Below are positions 37,981 to 46,179 of a stretch of DNA of 64,000 nt, in pieces. Position 1 is the stretch's first letter. The number at the start of each line of letters is the position of its first letter. Source of the DNA: an uncultured Pseudomonas sp. (GTDB lineage: Bacteria; Pseudomonadota; Gammaproteobacteria; Pseudomonadales; Pseudomonadaceae); the NCBI RefSeq assembly GCF_946885955.1, contig NZ_CAMPHI010000016.1, positions 1-64,000 on the forward strand, written 5' to 3'. Position numbers and translations under genes: made by a program. The notes below the pieces were generated by a model that worked only from the letters and a program-made list of their open reading frames with translations, did no database searches and was not told the origin of the DNA.

Positions 37981-39263
37981 TTTGCGGGAGCCTCGAGAAT
38001 CAGAATGGCGCGGAAATCATTGACGTTGGTACGGGTCGGCCCGGTGACGATCAGCGCATCCAGGGCGGCGAAGTATCCATAGCCGTTGTTGTTATCCAGC
38101 TCGTCGCTGCTGCTCAGCCCCAGTTCGCAGGCCTTGCCGTAGCTGTCGGGGGTCATGATGGCGCCGGCGTTGTCTTCCGAACCGTCGATGCCGTCGGTGT
38201 CGCCGGCTAGGGCATAAACGCCGGCCAGGCCCTTGAGGCTGTCGGTCAGGCTCAGCAGGAATTCGGCATTACGTCCGCCACGGCCGTTGCCGCGCACGGT
38301 AACCGTGGTTTCGCCGCCGGAGAGGATCACGCAGGGCGGCTTGATTGGCTGGCCATGCAGCACGATCTGCCGCGCGATACCGGCGTGGACCTTGGCCACC
38401 TCGCGGGATTCGCCCTCCAGATCGCCAAGAATCAGCGCATTCAAACCCGCTTCACGAACCTTCTTAGCGGCGGCGTCGAGCGACTGCTGCGGGCGGGCGA
38501 TCAGTTGGAAGTGGCTGCGACTCAGGTACGGATCGCCGGGTTTGAGCGTTTCCGATGCCGGGTTTTGCAACCAGGCACGTACATTGGCCGGTGTGTCGAT
38601 CTGATAACGCGCCAGAATCGCCAGGGCTTCGGCCGAGGTGGTGGGATCGGCCACGGTCGGGCCGGAGGCGATCACCGTGGCTTCGTCGCCCGGCACATCG
38701 GAAATCGCGTAGGTATAGACGCTGGCCGGCCAGCAGGCCTTGGCCAGGCGACCGCCCTTGATCGCCGAGAGGTGCTTGCGCACGCAGTTCATCTCGTCGA
38801 TCGCCGCGCCGGATTTGAGCAGGGCCTTGTTGATCGCCTGTTTGTCGCTGAGCGTAATGCCCGCGGCGGGCAGGGCGAGCAGAGAGGAGCCGCCGCCCGA
38901 CAGCAGGAAGATCACCCGGTCGCTTTCCGTCAGGTTGCTGACCAACTCCAGCACCCGCCGCGCGACCCGTTCACCGGCATCGTCCGGCACCGGGTGGGCG
39001 GCTTCCACCACTTCGATCTTGTTGCAATTGGCGCCGTGCTCATAACGGGTCACCACCAGGCCGCTGACCTCGCCTTGCCAGTGCTGTTCGATCACCTCGG
39101 CCATGGCCGCGGCGGCCTTGCCGGCGCCGATGACGATGACCCGACCACTGCGATCCGCCGGCAGGTAGTCGGCCAACACCTGGCGCGGGTGCGCGGCGTC
39201 GATGGCACTGGCGAACAGCTCGCGCAGCAGAGACGTTGGATTGACAGACGGATCGATGGACAT
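37977..39263 (-). CDS. ttuD: Glycerate 2-kinase (MOFRL family)
   Basis: A 428-residue MOFRL-family glycerate kinase (often annotated TtuD hydroxypyruvate reductase). It has VIGAGKAAAAMAEVIEQHW near the N-terminus, FLLSGGGSSLLALP, NCVRKHLSAIKGGRLA, and the C-terminal GGETTVTVRGNGRGGRNAEFLLS and DTDGIDGSEDNAGA that define the MOFRL domain. It phosphorylates D-glycerate to 2-phosphoglycerate. It overlaps pyk by four bases. A 286-base gap with inverted repeats separates it from glxR. Confidence 0.92.
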   Translation of the reverse strand: MSIDPSVNPTSLLRELFASAIDAAHPRQVLADYLPADRSGRVIVIGAGKAAAAMAEVIEQHWQGEVSGLVVTRYEHGANCNKIEVVEAAHPVPDDAGERVARRVLELVSNLTESDRVIFLLSGGGSSLLALPAAGITLSDKQAINKALLKSGAAIDEMNCVRKHLSAIKGGRLAKACWPASVYTYAISDVPGDEATVIASGPTVADPTTSAEALAILARYQIDTPANVRAWLQNPASETLKPGDPYLSRSHFQLIARPQQSLDAAAKKVREAGLNALILGDLEGESREVAKVHAGIARQIVLHGQPIKPPCVILSGGETTVTVRGNGRGGRNAEFLLSLTDSLKGLAGVYALAGDTDGIDGSEDNAGAIMTPDSYGKACELGLSSSDELDNNNGYGYFAALDALIVTGPTRTNVNDFRAILILEAPAK

Positions 39264-39292
39264 GGCGATCTCTCTTGTTAGGTATCAACTTC

Positions 39293-39339
39293 GATTCTAG
39301 TGCGCAGCGCCCGTCTCGCAGGCGCTCTGCACTAGAATC
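39293..39339. repeat. Inverted repeat upstream of ttuD
   Basis: GATTCTAGTGC and GCACTAGAATC form the outer arms of a hairpin with further pairing (CAGCGCC/GGCGCT). It starts 30 bases upstream of the ttuD ATG, so it may affect translation or partial termination between glxR and ttuD. Confidence 0.65.
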
Positions 39340-39407
39340 GACCCACCCGGCAGACAGGCCGTGACACCGCCTGCCGGGCAGATCGAAAGGGGTGAGGCGC
39401 AGCCCCT

Positions 39408-39526
39408 GTAGGTTGGGTTGAGCCTGCGATACCCAACAACCGGTTCGAAGAACCGGCCAACGCCTCCCGTTGTCGGGAGCGCTGTGCGCTCCATGTTGGG
39501 TATCGCTTCGCTCAACGCCAACCTAC
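39408..39526. repeat. Long inverted repeat (GTAGGTTGGG family)
   Basis: GTAGGTTGGGTTGAGCCTGC and a matching right arm ending CTCAACGCCAACCTAC bound a 119-base element with inner GATACCCAAC/GTTGGGTATC pairs. It is a non-coding repeat of a type common in Pseudomonas, placed between glxR and ttuD. Confidence 0.75.
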
Positions 39527-39549
39527 GAGCGGTCGGCCTGATGTGTCGG

Positions 39550-40440
39550 TCACTCGCCGCGAATATTGAAATTGGCCATATGCTCCAGGCCTTTGATCAG
39601 CGCCGAGTGGTCCCAGCCTGAGCCGCCGATGGCCGCGCAGGTGCTGAACACTTGCTGGGCGTTGGCGGTGTTGGGCAGGTTGAGGCCCAGCTCGCGGGCG
39701 CCGGCCAGGGCCAGATTGAGGTCCTTCTGGTGCAGGCTGATGCGGAAGCCCGGATCGAAGGTGCCCTTGATCATGCGCTCGCCGTGCACTTCGAGGATCT
39801 TCGAGCCGGCGAAGCCGCCCATCAGCGCTTCACGCACCTTGGCCGGGTCGGCACCGTTCTTGGCGGCGAATAGCAGGGCCTCGGCCACCGCCTGGATATT
39901 CAGCGCAACGATGATTTGGTTGGCCACCTTGGCGGTCTGACCGTCGCCATTGCCGCCGACCCGGGTGATGTTCTTGCCCATCGCCTGGAACAGCGGCAGG
40001 GCGCGTTCGAAGGCCTTCTCGCAACCGCCGACCATGATGCTCAGGGTCGCGGCCTTGGCGCCAACTTCGCCGCCGGACACCGGAGCGTCCAGGTAGGCGG
40101 CGCCGGTGGCCTTGATCTTCTCGGCGAAGACCTTGGTGGCGGTGGGGGAGATCGAGCTCATGTCGATCACCACCTTGCCGGCGCCAACGCCTTCGATCAC
40201 GCCATCGGCGCGGAACAGCACGTCTTCGACCTGCGGGGTATCCGGCACCATGACGATGATGAACTCGGCTTCCTGGGCTACTTCGCGCGGGTTGGCCAGG
40301 CCGATGCCGTTGTCGCCGATCAGCTCGGCCGGGGCCTTCTCGAAGTGCTCGGAGAAAAACAGGGTGTGCCCGGCTTTTTGCAGGTTCTGCGCCATGGGCT
40401 TGCCCATGATGCCGGTGCCGATAAATCCGATTTTAGCCAT
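39550..40440 (-). CDS. glxR: Tartronate semialdehyde reductase
   Basis: A 296-residue beta-hydroxyacid dehydrogenase. It has the N-terminal GFIGTGIMGKPMAQNL Rossmann loop, the DAPVSGGEVGAKAATLSIMVGG substrate motif and GQTAKVANQIIVALNIQAVAEAL with the catalytic lysine. It reduces tartronate semialdehyde to D-glycerate with NAD(P)H. GAGGAGC precedes the ATG. It lies 12 bases from hyi and belongs to the gcl-hyi-glxR unit. Confidence 0.95.
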   Translation of the reverse strand: MAKIGFIGTGIMGKPMAQNLQKAGHTLFFSEHFEKAPAELIGDNGIGLANPREVAQEAEFIIVMVPDTPQVEDVLFRADGVIEGVGAGKVVIDMSSISPTATKVFAEKIKATGAAYLDAPVSGGEVGAKAATLSIMVGGCEKAFERALPLFQAMGKNITRVGGNGDGQTAKVANQIIVALNIQAVAEALLFAAKNGADPAKVREALMGGFAGSKILEVHGERMIKGTFDPGFRISLHQKDLNLALAGARELGLNLPNTANAQQVFSTCAAIGGSGWDHSALIKGLEHMANFNIRGE

Positions 40441-40452
40441 GAGTTTCGCTCC

Positions 40453-41235
40453 TCAGATTGCGTTATGTGCTTTCAGCCAGCCAAGGCCGGCAGTGGTGGT
40501 GGTGGCGGGCTTGTATTCGCAGCCGATCCAGCCCTGGTAGCCGATGCGGTCCAGGTGCTCGAAGAGGAAGCGGTAATTGATCTCGCCGGTGCCCGGTTCG
40601 TGGCGGCCCGGGTTGTCGGCGAGCTGCACGTGGTTGATCACCGCCAGGTTGCTTTCCATGGTGCGGGCCAGATCGCCCTCCATGATCTGCATGTGATAGA
40701 TGTCGTACTGCAGGTACAGATTGGCGCTGCCGACCTTGTTGCGAATATCCAGCGCCTGCTTGGTGGTGCACAGGTAGAAGCCGGGAATGTCGCGGGTGTT
40801 GATCATTTCCATGACCAGCTTGATACCGGCAGTTTCCAGCTTGGCTGCGGCGTAACGGAGGTTGTCGACCAGGGTCTGCTCGATGCTCGCGCAGTCGTGA
40901 CCCTGCGGACGGATACCGACCAGGCAGTTGACCTGCTTATTGCCGAGTATCTGGGCATAGGCGATGGCCTGGTCCACGCCGGCGCGGAATTCCTCGATGC
41001 GATCGGGATGGCAGGCGATACCGCGCTCGCCCTTGGCCCAATCACCCGCTGGCAGGTTGAACAGCACTTGTTCGAGCTTGTTGGCGTCCAGGCGGGCTTT
41101 GATTTCTTCGGCGGCGAAATCGTAGGGGAATAGATACTCGACACCGCTGAAGCCGGCTTCGGCGGCGGCGGCGAAACGGTCCATGAAGTCCACTTCAGTG
41201 AACAGCATCGACAGGTTGGCGGCAAAACGGGGCAT
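40453..41235 (-). CDS. hyi: Hydroxypyruvate isomerase
   Basis: A 260-residue TIM-barrel protein (xylose isomerase-like AP endonuclease fold) starting MPRFAANLSMLFTEVDFMDRF. LVMEMINTRDIPGF, YLQYDIYHMQIMEGD and NHVQLADNPGRHEPGTGEINY carry the expected metal ligands. It interconverts hydroxypyruvate and tartronate semialdehyde. AAGAAGGAGC precedes the ATG at 41235; the frame extends upstream through a REP element, so longer starts are rejected. It is followed closely by glxR. Confidence 0.95.
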   Translation of the reverse strand: MPRFAANLSMLFTEVDFMDRFAAAAEAGFSGVEYLFPYDFAAEEIKARLDANKLEQVLFNLPAGDWAKGERGIACHPDRIEEFRAGVDQAIAYAQILGNKQVNCLVGIRPQGHDCASIEQTLVDNLRYAAAKLETAGIKLVMEMINTRDIPGFYLCTTKQALDIRNKVGSANLYLQYDIYHMQIMEGDLARTMESNLAVINHVQLADNPGRHEPGTGEINYRFLFEHLDRIGYQGWIGCEYKPATTTTAGLGWLKAHNAI

Positions 41236-41252
41236 GGGGTGCTCCTTCTTTT

Positions 41253-41311
41253 CGTAGCCCGGATGTAATCCGGGGGCTGTCAAAATTTCCCCGGATTGCA
41301 TCCGGGCTACG
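41253..41311. repeat. REP pair between gcl and hyi
   Basis: CGTAGCCCGGATGTAATCCG and an inverted CCCCGGATTGCATCCGGGCT arm ending in ACG. Nearly perfect inverted pair; same family as at 36458. It sits in the 85-base gcl-hyi gap. Confidence 0.82.
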
Positions 41312-41320
41312 GGGTTGGTC

Positions 41321-43096
41321 TTAGTCCAGCAACGAGATGGCGGTCGGTGCATCGGCGCCGCGGGCGGCGAGTTCTTCGAACTCGTTGACCGCATTGATCT
41401 CGGTGCCCATGGATATATTGGTGACGCGCTCCAGGATGACCTCGACCACCACCGGCACGCGGTGCTCCTCCATTAACTGCTGAGCCTTGGCGAAGGCTGC
41501 TTGCAGGTCATTGGCATCGAGCACGCGGATGGCCTTGCAACCCAGGCCTTCGACCACGGCGATATGGTCAACGCCATAGCCGTTGAGCTCCGGCGCGTTG
41601 ATGTTCTCGAAGGCCAGCTGCACGCAGTAGTCCATCTCGAAGCCGCGCTGTGCCTGACGGATCAGGCCCAGGTAGGAGTTGTTCACCAGCACGTGGATAT
41701 ACGGCAGGTTGAACTGCGCGCCCACGGCCAGCTCTTCGATCATGAACTGGAAGTCGTAGTCGCCGGACAGCGCCACCACCTTGCGGGTCGGGTCGGCCTT
41801 GACCACGCCGAGCGCTGCCGGAATGGTCCAGCCAAGCGGGCCGGCCTGGCCGCAGTTGATCCAGTGACGCGGCTTGTACACATGCAGGAACTGCGCTCCG
41901 GCGATCTGCGACAAGCCGATGGTGCTGACGTAGCAGGTGTCCTTGCCGAAGAACTCGTTCATCTCTTCGTACACGCGCTGCGGCTTGACCGGTACTTCGT
42001 CGAAGTGGGTCTTGCGCTGCAGGGTGCGCTTGCGCTCACGACAGGAATCGACCCAGGCGCTGCGGTCCTTCAGCTTGCCAGCGGCTTGCCATTCCTTGGC
42101 CACAGCGATAAAGGCGTCCAGGGCCGCACCCGCGTCGGAAACGATGCCCAGGTCCGGGTTGAACACGCGGCCGATTTGCGTCGGTTCGATATCGACGTGA
42201 ATGAATTTGCGCCCTTCGGTGTACACGTCGACGCTGCCGGTGTGGCGGTTGGCCCAGCGGTTGCCGATGCCGAATACCAGGTCGGACTCCAGCAGGGTGG
42301 CGTTGCCGTAGCGGTGCGAGGTTTGCAGGCCGACCATGCCAACCATCAGCGGGTGGTCGTCGGGGATCGCGCCCCAACCCATCAGGGTCGGGACAACCGG
42401 CACGCCGGTCAGCTCGGCGAATTCGACCAGCTTGTCGGCCGCGTCGGCATTGAAGATACCGCCGCCAGCGACCAACAAGGGGCGCTCGGCGTCGTTGAGC
42501 ATCGCCAGGGCCTTTTCCGCCTGCACGCGGTTGGCGGCGGGCTTGGCCAGGGGCAGCGGCTCGTAGGCGTCGATGTCGAATTCGATCTCGGCCATCTGCA
42601 CGTCGAACGGCAGATCGATCAGCACAGGACCTGGGCGGCCGCTGCGCATTTCATAGAAGGCCTTCTGGAATGCGCGCGGCACCTGGCCGGGCTCCATCAC
42701 GGTGGTCGCCCACTTGGTCACCGGCTCGACGATGCTGGTGATGTCGACCGCCTGGAAGTCTTCCTTGTGCATGCGTGCACGCGGCGCCTGGCCGGTGATG
42801 CAAAGGATCGGGATGGAGTCGGCGGAGGCCGAATACAGGCCGGTGACCATGTCGGTGCCGGCCGGGCCGGAGGTGCCGATGCACACGCCGATATTGCCGG
42901 CATTGGTGCGGGTGTAACCCTCGGCCATGTGCGAAGCGCCTTCGACGTGGCGGGCCAGGACGTGGTCGATGCCGCCGACTTTCTTCAATGCAGCGTACAG
43001 CGGGTTGATGGCGGCGCCGGGGATACCGAACGCAGTGTCAACGCCTTCGCGGCGCATCACCAGTACGGCGGCCTCGATTGCTCTCATTCTGGCCAT
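41321..43096 (-). CDS. gcl: Glyoxylate carboligase
   Basis: A 591-residue thiamine-diphosphate enzyme that condenses two glyoxylates to tartronate semialdehyde and CO2. It shows [24 protein letters not shown] at the N-terminus, where glyoxylate carboligases have valine in place of the usual catalytic glutamate, [16 protein letters not shown] in the central domain, and the ThDP motif [14 protein letters not shown] to [12 protein letters not shown]. It leads the operon gcl-hyi-glxR-ttuD-pyk. Its promoter has a RutR-type box over the -35 (43159-43174). AGAGG precedes the ATG. Confidence 0.96.
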   Translation of the reverse strand: MARMRAIEAAVLVMRREGVDTAFGIPGAAINPLYAALKKVGGIDHVLARHVEGASHMAEGYTRTNAGNIGVCIGTSGPAGTDMVTGLYSASADSIPILCITGQAPRARMHKEDFQAVDITSIVEPVTKWATTVMEPGQVPRAFQKAFYEMRSGRPGPVLIDLPFDVQMAEIEFDIDAYEPLPLAKPAANRVQAEKALAMLNDAERPLLVAGGGIFNADAADKLVEFAELTGVPVVPTLMGWGAIPDDHPLMVGMVGLQTSHRYGNATLLESDLVFGIGNRWANRHTGSVDVYTEGRKFIHVDIEPTQIGRVFNPDLGIVSDAGAALDAFIAVAKEWQAAGKLKDRSAWVDSCRERKRTLQRKTHFDEVPVKPQRVYEEMNEFFGKDTCYVSTIGLSQIAGAQFLHVYKPRHWINCGQAGPLGWTIPAALGVVKADPTRKVVALSGDYDFQFMIEELAVGAQFNLPYIHVLVNNSYLGLIRQAQRGFEMDYCVQLAFENINAPELNGYGVDHIAVVEGLGCKAIRVLDANDLQAAFAKAQQLMEEHRVPVVVEVILERVTNISMGTEINAVNEFEELAARGADAPTAISLLD

Positions 43097-43427
43097 GATT
43101 GTGTGCCTCTTCTTGTGAAATTGTATACAAGTTGCCTGCAGCGGATTCTATTCAGCTATTGACTTAATGGTCAACAATTTTTGCGGCGATCTTCGTGCTG
43201 GGTATAAATTCTTTTAAAACGCCTGTTTAAGCGGGTTGCCATGGGCTGAAAGGCTAGAGGTGGTTTTAAATGTATACAAACAATAATTGAATTGTATTCA
43301 TCTATTGATTTTTTTGTTTCTGGTGGGATAGTGGCTGCGAGCTTTGAATCGCCTGGGCTGCTGCGGGCTGCTTTAAGCAGCGCGTCCGGGCGCGTCCTTC
43401 GACTTTTCAGTTATCAGGAGTCTCGCC
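43097..43427. other. Divergent control region, gcl and GlcG-like gene
   Basis: 331 bases between divergent genes, AT-richer than average. Besides the gcl promoter and RutR-type box, it holds TTGTATACAA at 43121-43130, TGTATACA at 43271-43278 and a palindrome TGAATTGTATTCA at 43288-43300. These dyads look like regulator sites for both directions. Confidence 0.55.
43145..43174 (-). promoter_or_regulatory. gcl promoter with RutR/GclR-type box
   Basis: On the minus strand TTGACC (complement of 43169-43174) and TAGAAT (complement of 43145-43150) are spaced by 18 bases, a good sigma-70 promoter into gcl. The palindrome TTGACTTAATGGTCAA (43159-43174) matches the RutR consensus TTGACCANNTGGTCAA at most places and overlaps the -35, so binding would repress. 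Confidence 0.68.
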
Positions 43428-43868
43428 ATGAACGTTTTGAATCTGCAGACCGCTACCGCCATCAGTACCCGGGCCCTGGCTGTGGGCCGGGAAATCAGTG
43501 CCGCGCCGCTCACTGTCGCGGTGCTCGATGCCGGTGGGCATTTGATCAGCCTGCAGCGCGAGGATGGCGCCAGCCTGCTGCGCCCGCAGATCGCCATTGG
43601 CAAAGCCTGGGGCGCCATGGCGCTGGGCAAGGACTCACGCCTGATCGCCGCCGATGCGCAGCAACGCCCGGCGTTTATCGGCGCGGTGAACAACCTGGCC
43701 GACGGCAAGCTGGTGCCGGCACCGGGTGGCGTGTTGATCCGCAATGAACAGGGCGAGGTGATCGGCGCCATCGGCATTACTGGCGATACCTCGGATATCG
43801 ATGAGCAATGCGCGATCAGCGCGCTGGAGTCGCTGGGACTGAAGGCCGATGCGGGAACTATGGCCTGA
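43428..43868 (+). CDS. GlcG/HbpS-like protein
   Basis: A 146-residue protein of the GlcG/HbpS (DUF336) family: LTVAVLDAGGHLISLQREDGA, RPQIAIGKAWGAMALGKDSR, and VPAPGGVLIRNEQGEVIGAIGITGDTSDIDEQCA. Relatives accompany glycolate and glyoxylate genes or bind haem; the role is unsettled. It diverges from gcl across a 331-base control region, as in P. putida. It is probably co-regulated with the glyoxylate operon. Confidence 0.85.
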   Translation: MNVLNLQTATAISTRALAVGREISAAPLTVAVLDAGGHLISLQREDGASLLRPQIAIGKAWGAMALGKDSRLIAADAQQRPAFIGAVNNLADGKLVPAPGGVLIRNEQGEVIGAIGITGDTSDIDEQCAISALESLGLKADAGTMA

Positions 43869-43900
43869 TGCTTAGCGCCGAATCAGCCATTTTACGGGGC

Positions 43901-43963
43901 TGTGGGAGGGGCTTTAGCCGCGACTGCCACCGTTGAAAGCTCGCCGCTAAAGCGCCTCCCACA
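43901..43963. repeat. REP element (TGTGGGAGGGGCTTTAGC family)
   Basis: Arms TGTGGGAGGGGCTTTAGCC (43901 on) and a right arm ending GCGCCTCCCACA (to 43963) with few mismatches. Related to 7686-7749. Confidence 0.78.
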
Positions 43964-44124
43964 GGTTTCGGCGATAACCCGCCATGGCGCTATCGAGCAA
44001 ATACCGCGGTTTGGAGGGTTACGCGGCGCTTCGAGTGCGTACGCGGTTGCGGGTGATTCGATCTGCGCCGCTAACCCGCCTTACCGGGCTGTAGGCCGAT
44101 GCGAGAGTGGGGTTAAGCATGCAT

Positions 44125-44187
44125 GTAGGAGCCAGCTTGCTGGCGATCCCTGAGGGGTAAAAGCATCGCCAGCAAGCTGGCTCCTAC
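44125..44187. repeat. Perfect 23-base inverted repeat (REP)
   Basis: GTAGGAGCCAGCTTGCTGGC and three more bases (to 44147) are repeated exactly in inverse orientation at 44165-44187 around a 17-base loop. This is a classic Pseudomonas REP palindrome. Confidence 0.88.
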
Positions 44188-44209
44188 GGGTTGGCGTCGA
44201 AGCGCCGAT

Positions 44210-44854
44210 TCAGGCGCGGGTAACCTGCTCGGAGGTGGCGGGCTGGTTTTCATCGACTTCGCAGCCCTTGATCACCAGGCGGATGATGGTCTGCGTAGCG
44301 GCCTCGTAGTCTTCTTCGCTGAGGCTGGCTTTACCGGTGACGGTGGAGATCTGCCAATCGAAATCGGCGTAGGTCTGGGTCGCGGCCCAGATGCTGAACA
44401 GCAGATGGTGCGGGTCGACCTTGGCCATCGAGCCCTGGTCGATCCAGCGCTGGATGCAGGAAATATTGTGTTTGGCCTGGGCGTTCAGCTGTTCGGCCTG
44501 CTCGCTGGAAAGGTGGGGCGCGCCGTGCATGATTTCGCTGGCGAATACCTTGGAAGCGAATGGCAGGTCGCGGGAGATACGGATTTTCGAGCGGATATAG
44601 GCCTTCAATACCTCGGCTGGTTTGCCGGGTTGGTTGAACGGTGCGGACGCCTCCAGCAGCGGCTCGATGATGCTTTCCAGAACCTCGCGGTAGAGGTTCT
44701 CTTTGGATTTGAAGTAGTAGTAGACGTTGGGCTTGGGGACGCCGGCTTTGGCGGCGATGTCGCTGGTTTTACTGGCGGCGAAACCCTTGTCGGCGAACTC
44801 TTCGCTGGCTGCGCGCAAGATCAGCTCTTTGTTGCGTTCGCGGATACTGGTCAT
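44210..44854 (-). CDS. TetR-family regulator, RutR/GclR-like
   Basis: A 214-residue TetR regulator starting MTSIRERNKELILRAASEEF; the helix-turn-helix is FAASKTSDIAAKAGVPKPNVYYYFKSKENLY. The C-terminal domain (SKVFASEIMHGAPHLS, SIWAATQTYADFDWQI) resembles RutR, the pyrimidine/purine-responsive regulator, and GclR of P. putida, which represses the gcl operon. A RutR-type box CTGACCCTTCGGTCAA lies upstream at 44961-44976 and a similar box overlaps the gcl promoter, so it is the probable gcl repressor and self-regulator. The start at 44854 is used; a longer frame to 44911 lacks conserved sequence. Confidence 0.87.
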   Translation of the reverse strand: MTSIRERNKELILRAASEEFADKGFAASKTSDIAAKAGVPKPNVYYYFKSKENLYREVLESIIEPLLEASAPFNQPGKPAEVLKAYIRSKIRISRDLPFASKVFASEIMHGAPHLSSEQAEQLNAQAKHNISCIQRWIDQGSMAKVDPHHLLFSIWAATQTYADFDWQISTVTGKASLSEEDYEAATQTIIRLVIKGCEVDENQPATSEQVTRA

Positions 44855-44960
44855 AAGCCTCTGTGCTTTTGTAAGTCGCCCGGCGCTGGGCGCGGTGGGG
44901 CATGGTAGCACCGGCCTCGCGCGGCGCTCAAGCCGCAGGGCAAGGGGTTGGCGACCTAAT

Positions 44961-44990
44961 CTGACCCTTCGGTCAAGTAGTTGTATACAG
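44961..44990. promoter_or_regulatory. RutR-type box and TTGTATACA site upstream of the TetR gene
   Basis: CTGACCCTTCGGTCAA (44961-44976) fits the RutR-type dyad TTGACC-N4-GGTCAA, and TTGTATACAG (44981-44990) follows five bases away. The same two motif types flank the gcl promoter (43159-43174, 43121-43130). They lie between the divergent TetR gene and moaA. Confidence 0.6.
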
Positions 44991-45106
44991 GATTTTGTTT
45001 TTCTGTTTCTATCTTGCTCAACATTTGTCTAGGTTCCGCAGTGCGCTCCGACAGGCTGCGCTCTCATAACAAAAAGTCTCGGCTCTCAGGGCCCAGGAGA
45101 CATGCC

Positions 45107-46102
45107 GTGCACAACAGCCAATTGGTCGATCCCTTCGGTCGGCGCATCACCTACCTGCGACTCTCGGTCACCGACCGCTGCGATTTTCGCTGCACCTACT
45201 GCATGAGCGAGGATATGCAGTTCGCCCCCCGCGAGCAGATTCTCAGTCTGGAAGAGCTTTACGCGGTGGCCGACGCCTTTATCGGTCTGGGCGTCAAGCG
45301 CATCCGTATTACCGGCGGCGAGCCGCTGGTGCGCAAGAATCTGCTCAGCCTGCTGGCTCGTTTGGGCGCGCGCGACGAACTCGAAGACCTGGCGATCACC
45401 AGCAACGGCTCGCAGTTGCTCGAGCTGGCGCCGCAGCTGCGTGCCGCGGGGGTCAAGCGCCTGAATATCAGCCTGGATTCGTTGCAGCGCGAGCGCTTCG
45501 CCGCCTTTACCCGGCGCGACAAGCTCGAACAGGTGCTGGCTGGTATCGAGGCAGCGCGAGCGGCGGGTTTTCGCAAGATCAAACTCAACAGCGTGGTGCA
45601 GAAGGGCCGTAACGACGATGAAGTGCTCGACCTGGTCGAGTTCGCCATGGCCCGCGGTCTGGATATCAGCTTTATCGAGGAAATGCCCCTGGGCGATATT
45701 TCCAGCCATAGGCGCGAGCAGACGTTCTGCTCCAGCGACGACGTGCGCCAGCGCATCGAGCAGCGCTACGCCCTGGTGCGCAGTAGCAAGCGCACCGGCG
45801 GGCCGTCGCGTTACTGGCAGGTGGCAGGCAGCGACACCCAGGTCGGTTTCATCTCGCCGCACAGCCATAACTTCTGCGGCGACTGCAATCGCGTACGGGT
45901 CACCGCCGAAGGCAAGTTGGTCCTCTGTCTGGGACATGACCATGCCCTGGACTTGAAAGGCCTGATGCGCGCTCATCCCGGCAATAGCCAACGCCTGTGC
46001 GCGGCCTTGCTCGATGCCTTGCAACTCAAGCCCGAGCGCCATCGTTTCGACAGCGACGAGCAGGTCCAGGTCGTTCGCTTCATGAGCATGACCGGCGGCT
46101 AG
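45107..46102 (+). CDS. moaA: GTP 3',8-cyclase MoaA
   Basis: A 331-residue radical SAM enzyme of molybdenum cofactor synthesis. It has the N-terminal cluster motif TDRCDFRCTYC, a TGGEP motif in RITGGEPLVRK, the C-terminal cluster motif HNFCGDCNRVRVTAEGKLVLCLG and the GG tail (MSMTGG) needed for catalysis. It starts at GTG 45107 (MHNSQLVDPFGRRITYLRL), placed six bases after GGAGA; the nearby ATG at 45102 is out of frame. No moaB/C/D/E is adjacent, so this is a lone moaA, as with one of the two P. aeruginosa copies. Confidence 0.94.
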   Translation: MHNSQLVDPFGRRITYLRLSVTDRCDFRCTYCMSEDMQFAPREQILSLEELYAVADAFIGLGVKRIRITGGEPLVRKNLLSLLARLGARDELEDLAITSNGSQLLELAPQLRAAGVKRLNISLDSLQRERFAAFTRRDKLEQVLAGIEAARAAGFRKIKLNSVVQKGRNDDEVLDLVEFAMARGLDISFIEEMPLGDISSHRREQTFCSSDDVRQRIEQRYALVRSSKRTGGPSRYWQVAGSDTQVGFISPHSHNFCGDCNRVRVTAEGKLVLCLGHDHALDLKGLMRAHPGNSQRLCAALLDALQLKPERHRFDSDEQVQVVRFMSMTGG

Positions 46103-46179
46103 CAGGCGCCGGCGTCGCGGCTGTTCCCACGCTTCTTCATTTCGTTACCCCATCCCGCAACTCACCCCGGAGGTTTGCT

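Larger units (their letters stand above)
43869..44209. other. Repeat-rich intergenic region
   Basis: 341 bases between convergent genes, holding two long hairpin repeats (43901-43963 and 44125-44187) and no credible coding frame. The repeats may also act as terminators for the two facing genes. Confidence 0.55.

Noticed and set aside
44125..44187. Long palindrome considered as a CRISPR fragment or phage attachment site
   Set aside because: It is a single inverted REP, with no direct repeats, regular spacers or cas genes.
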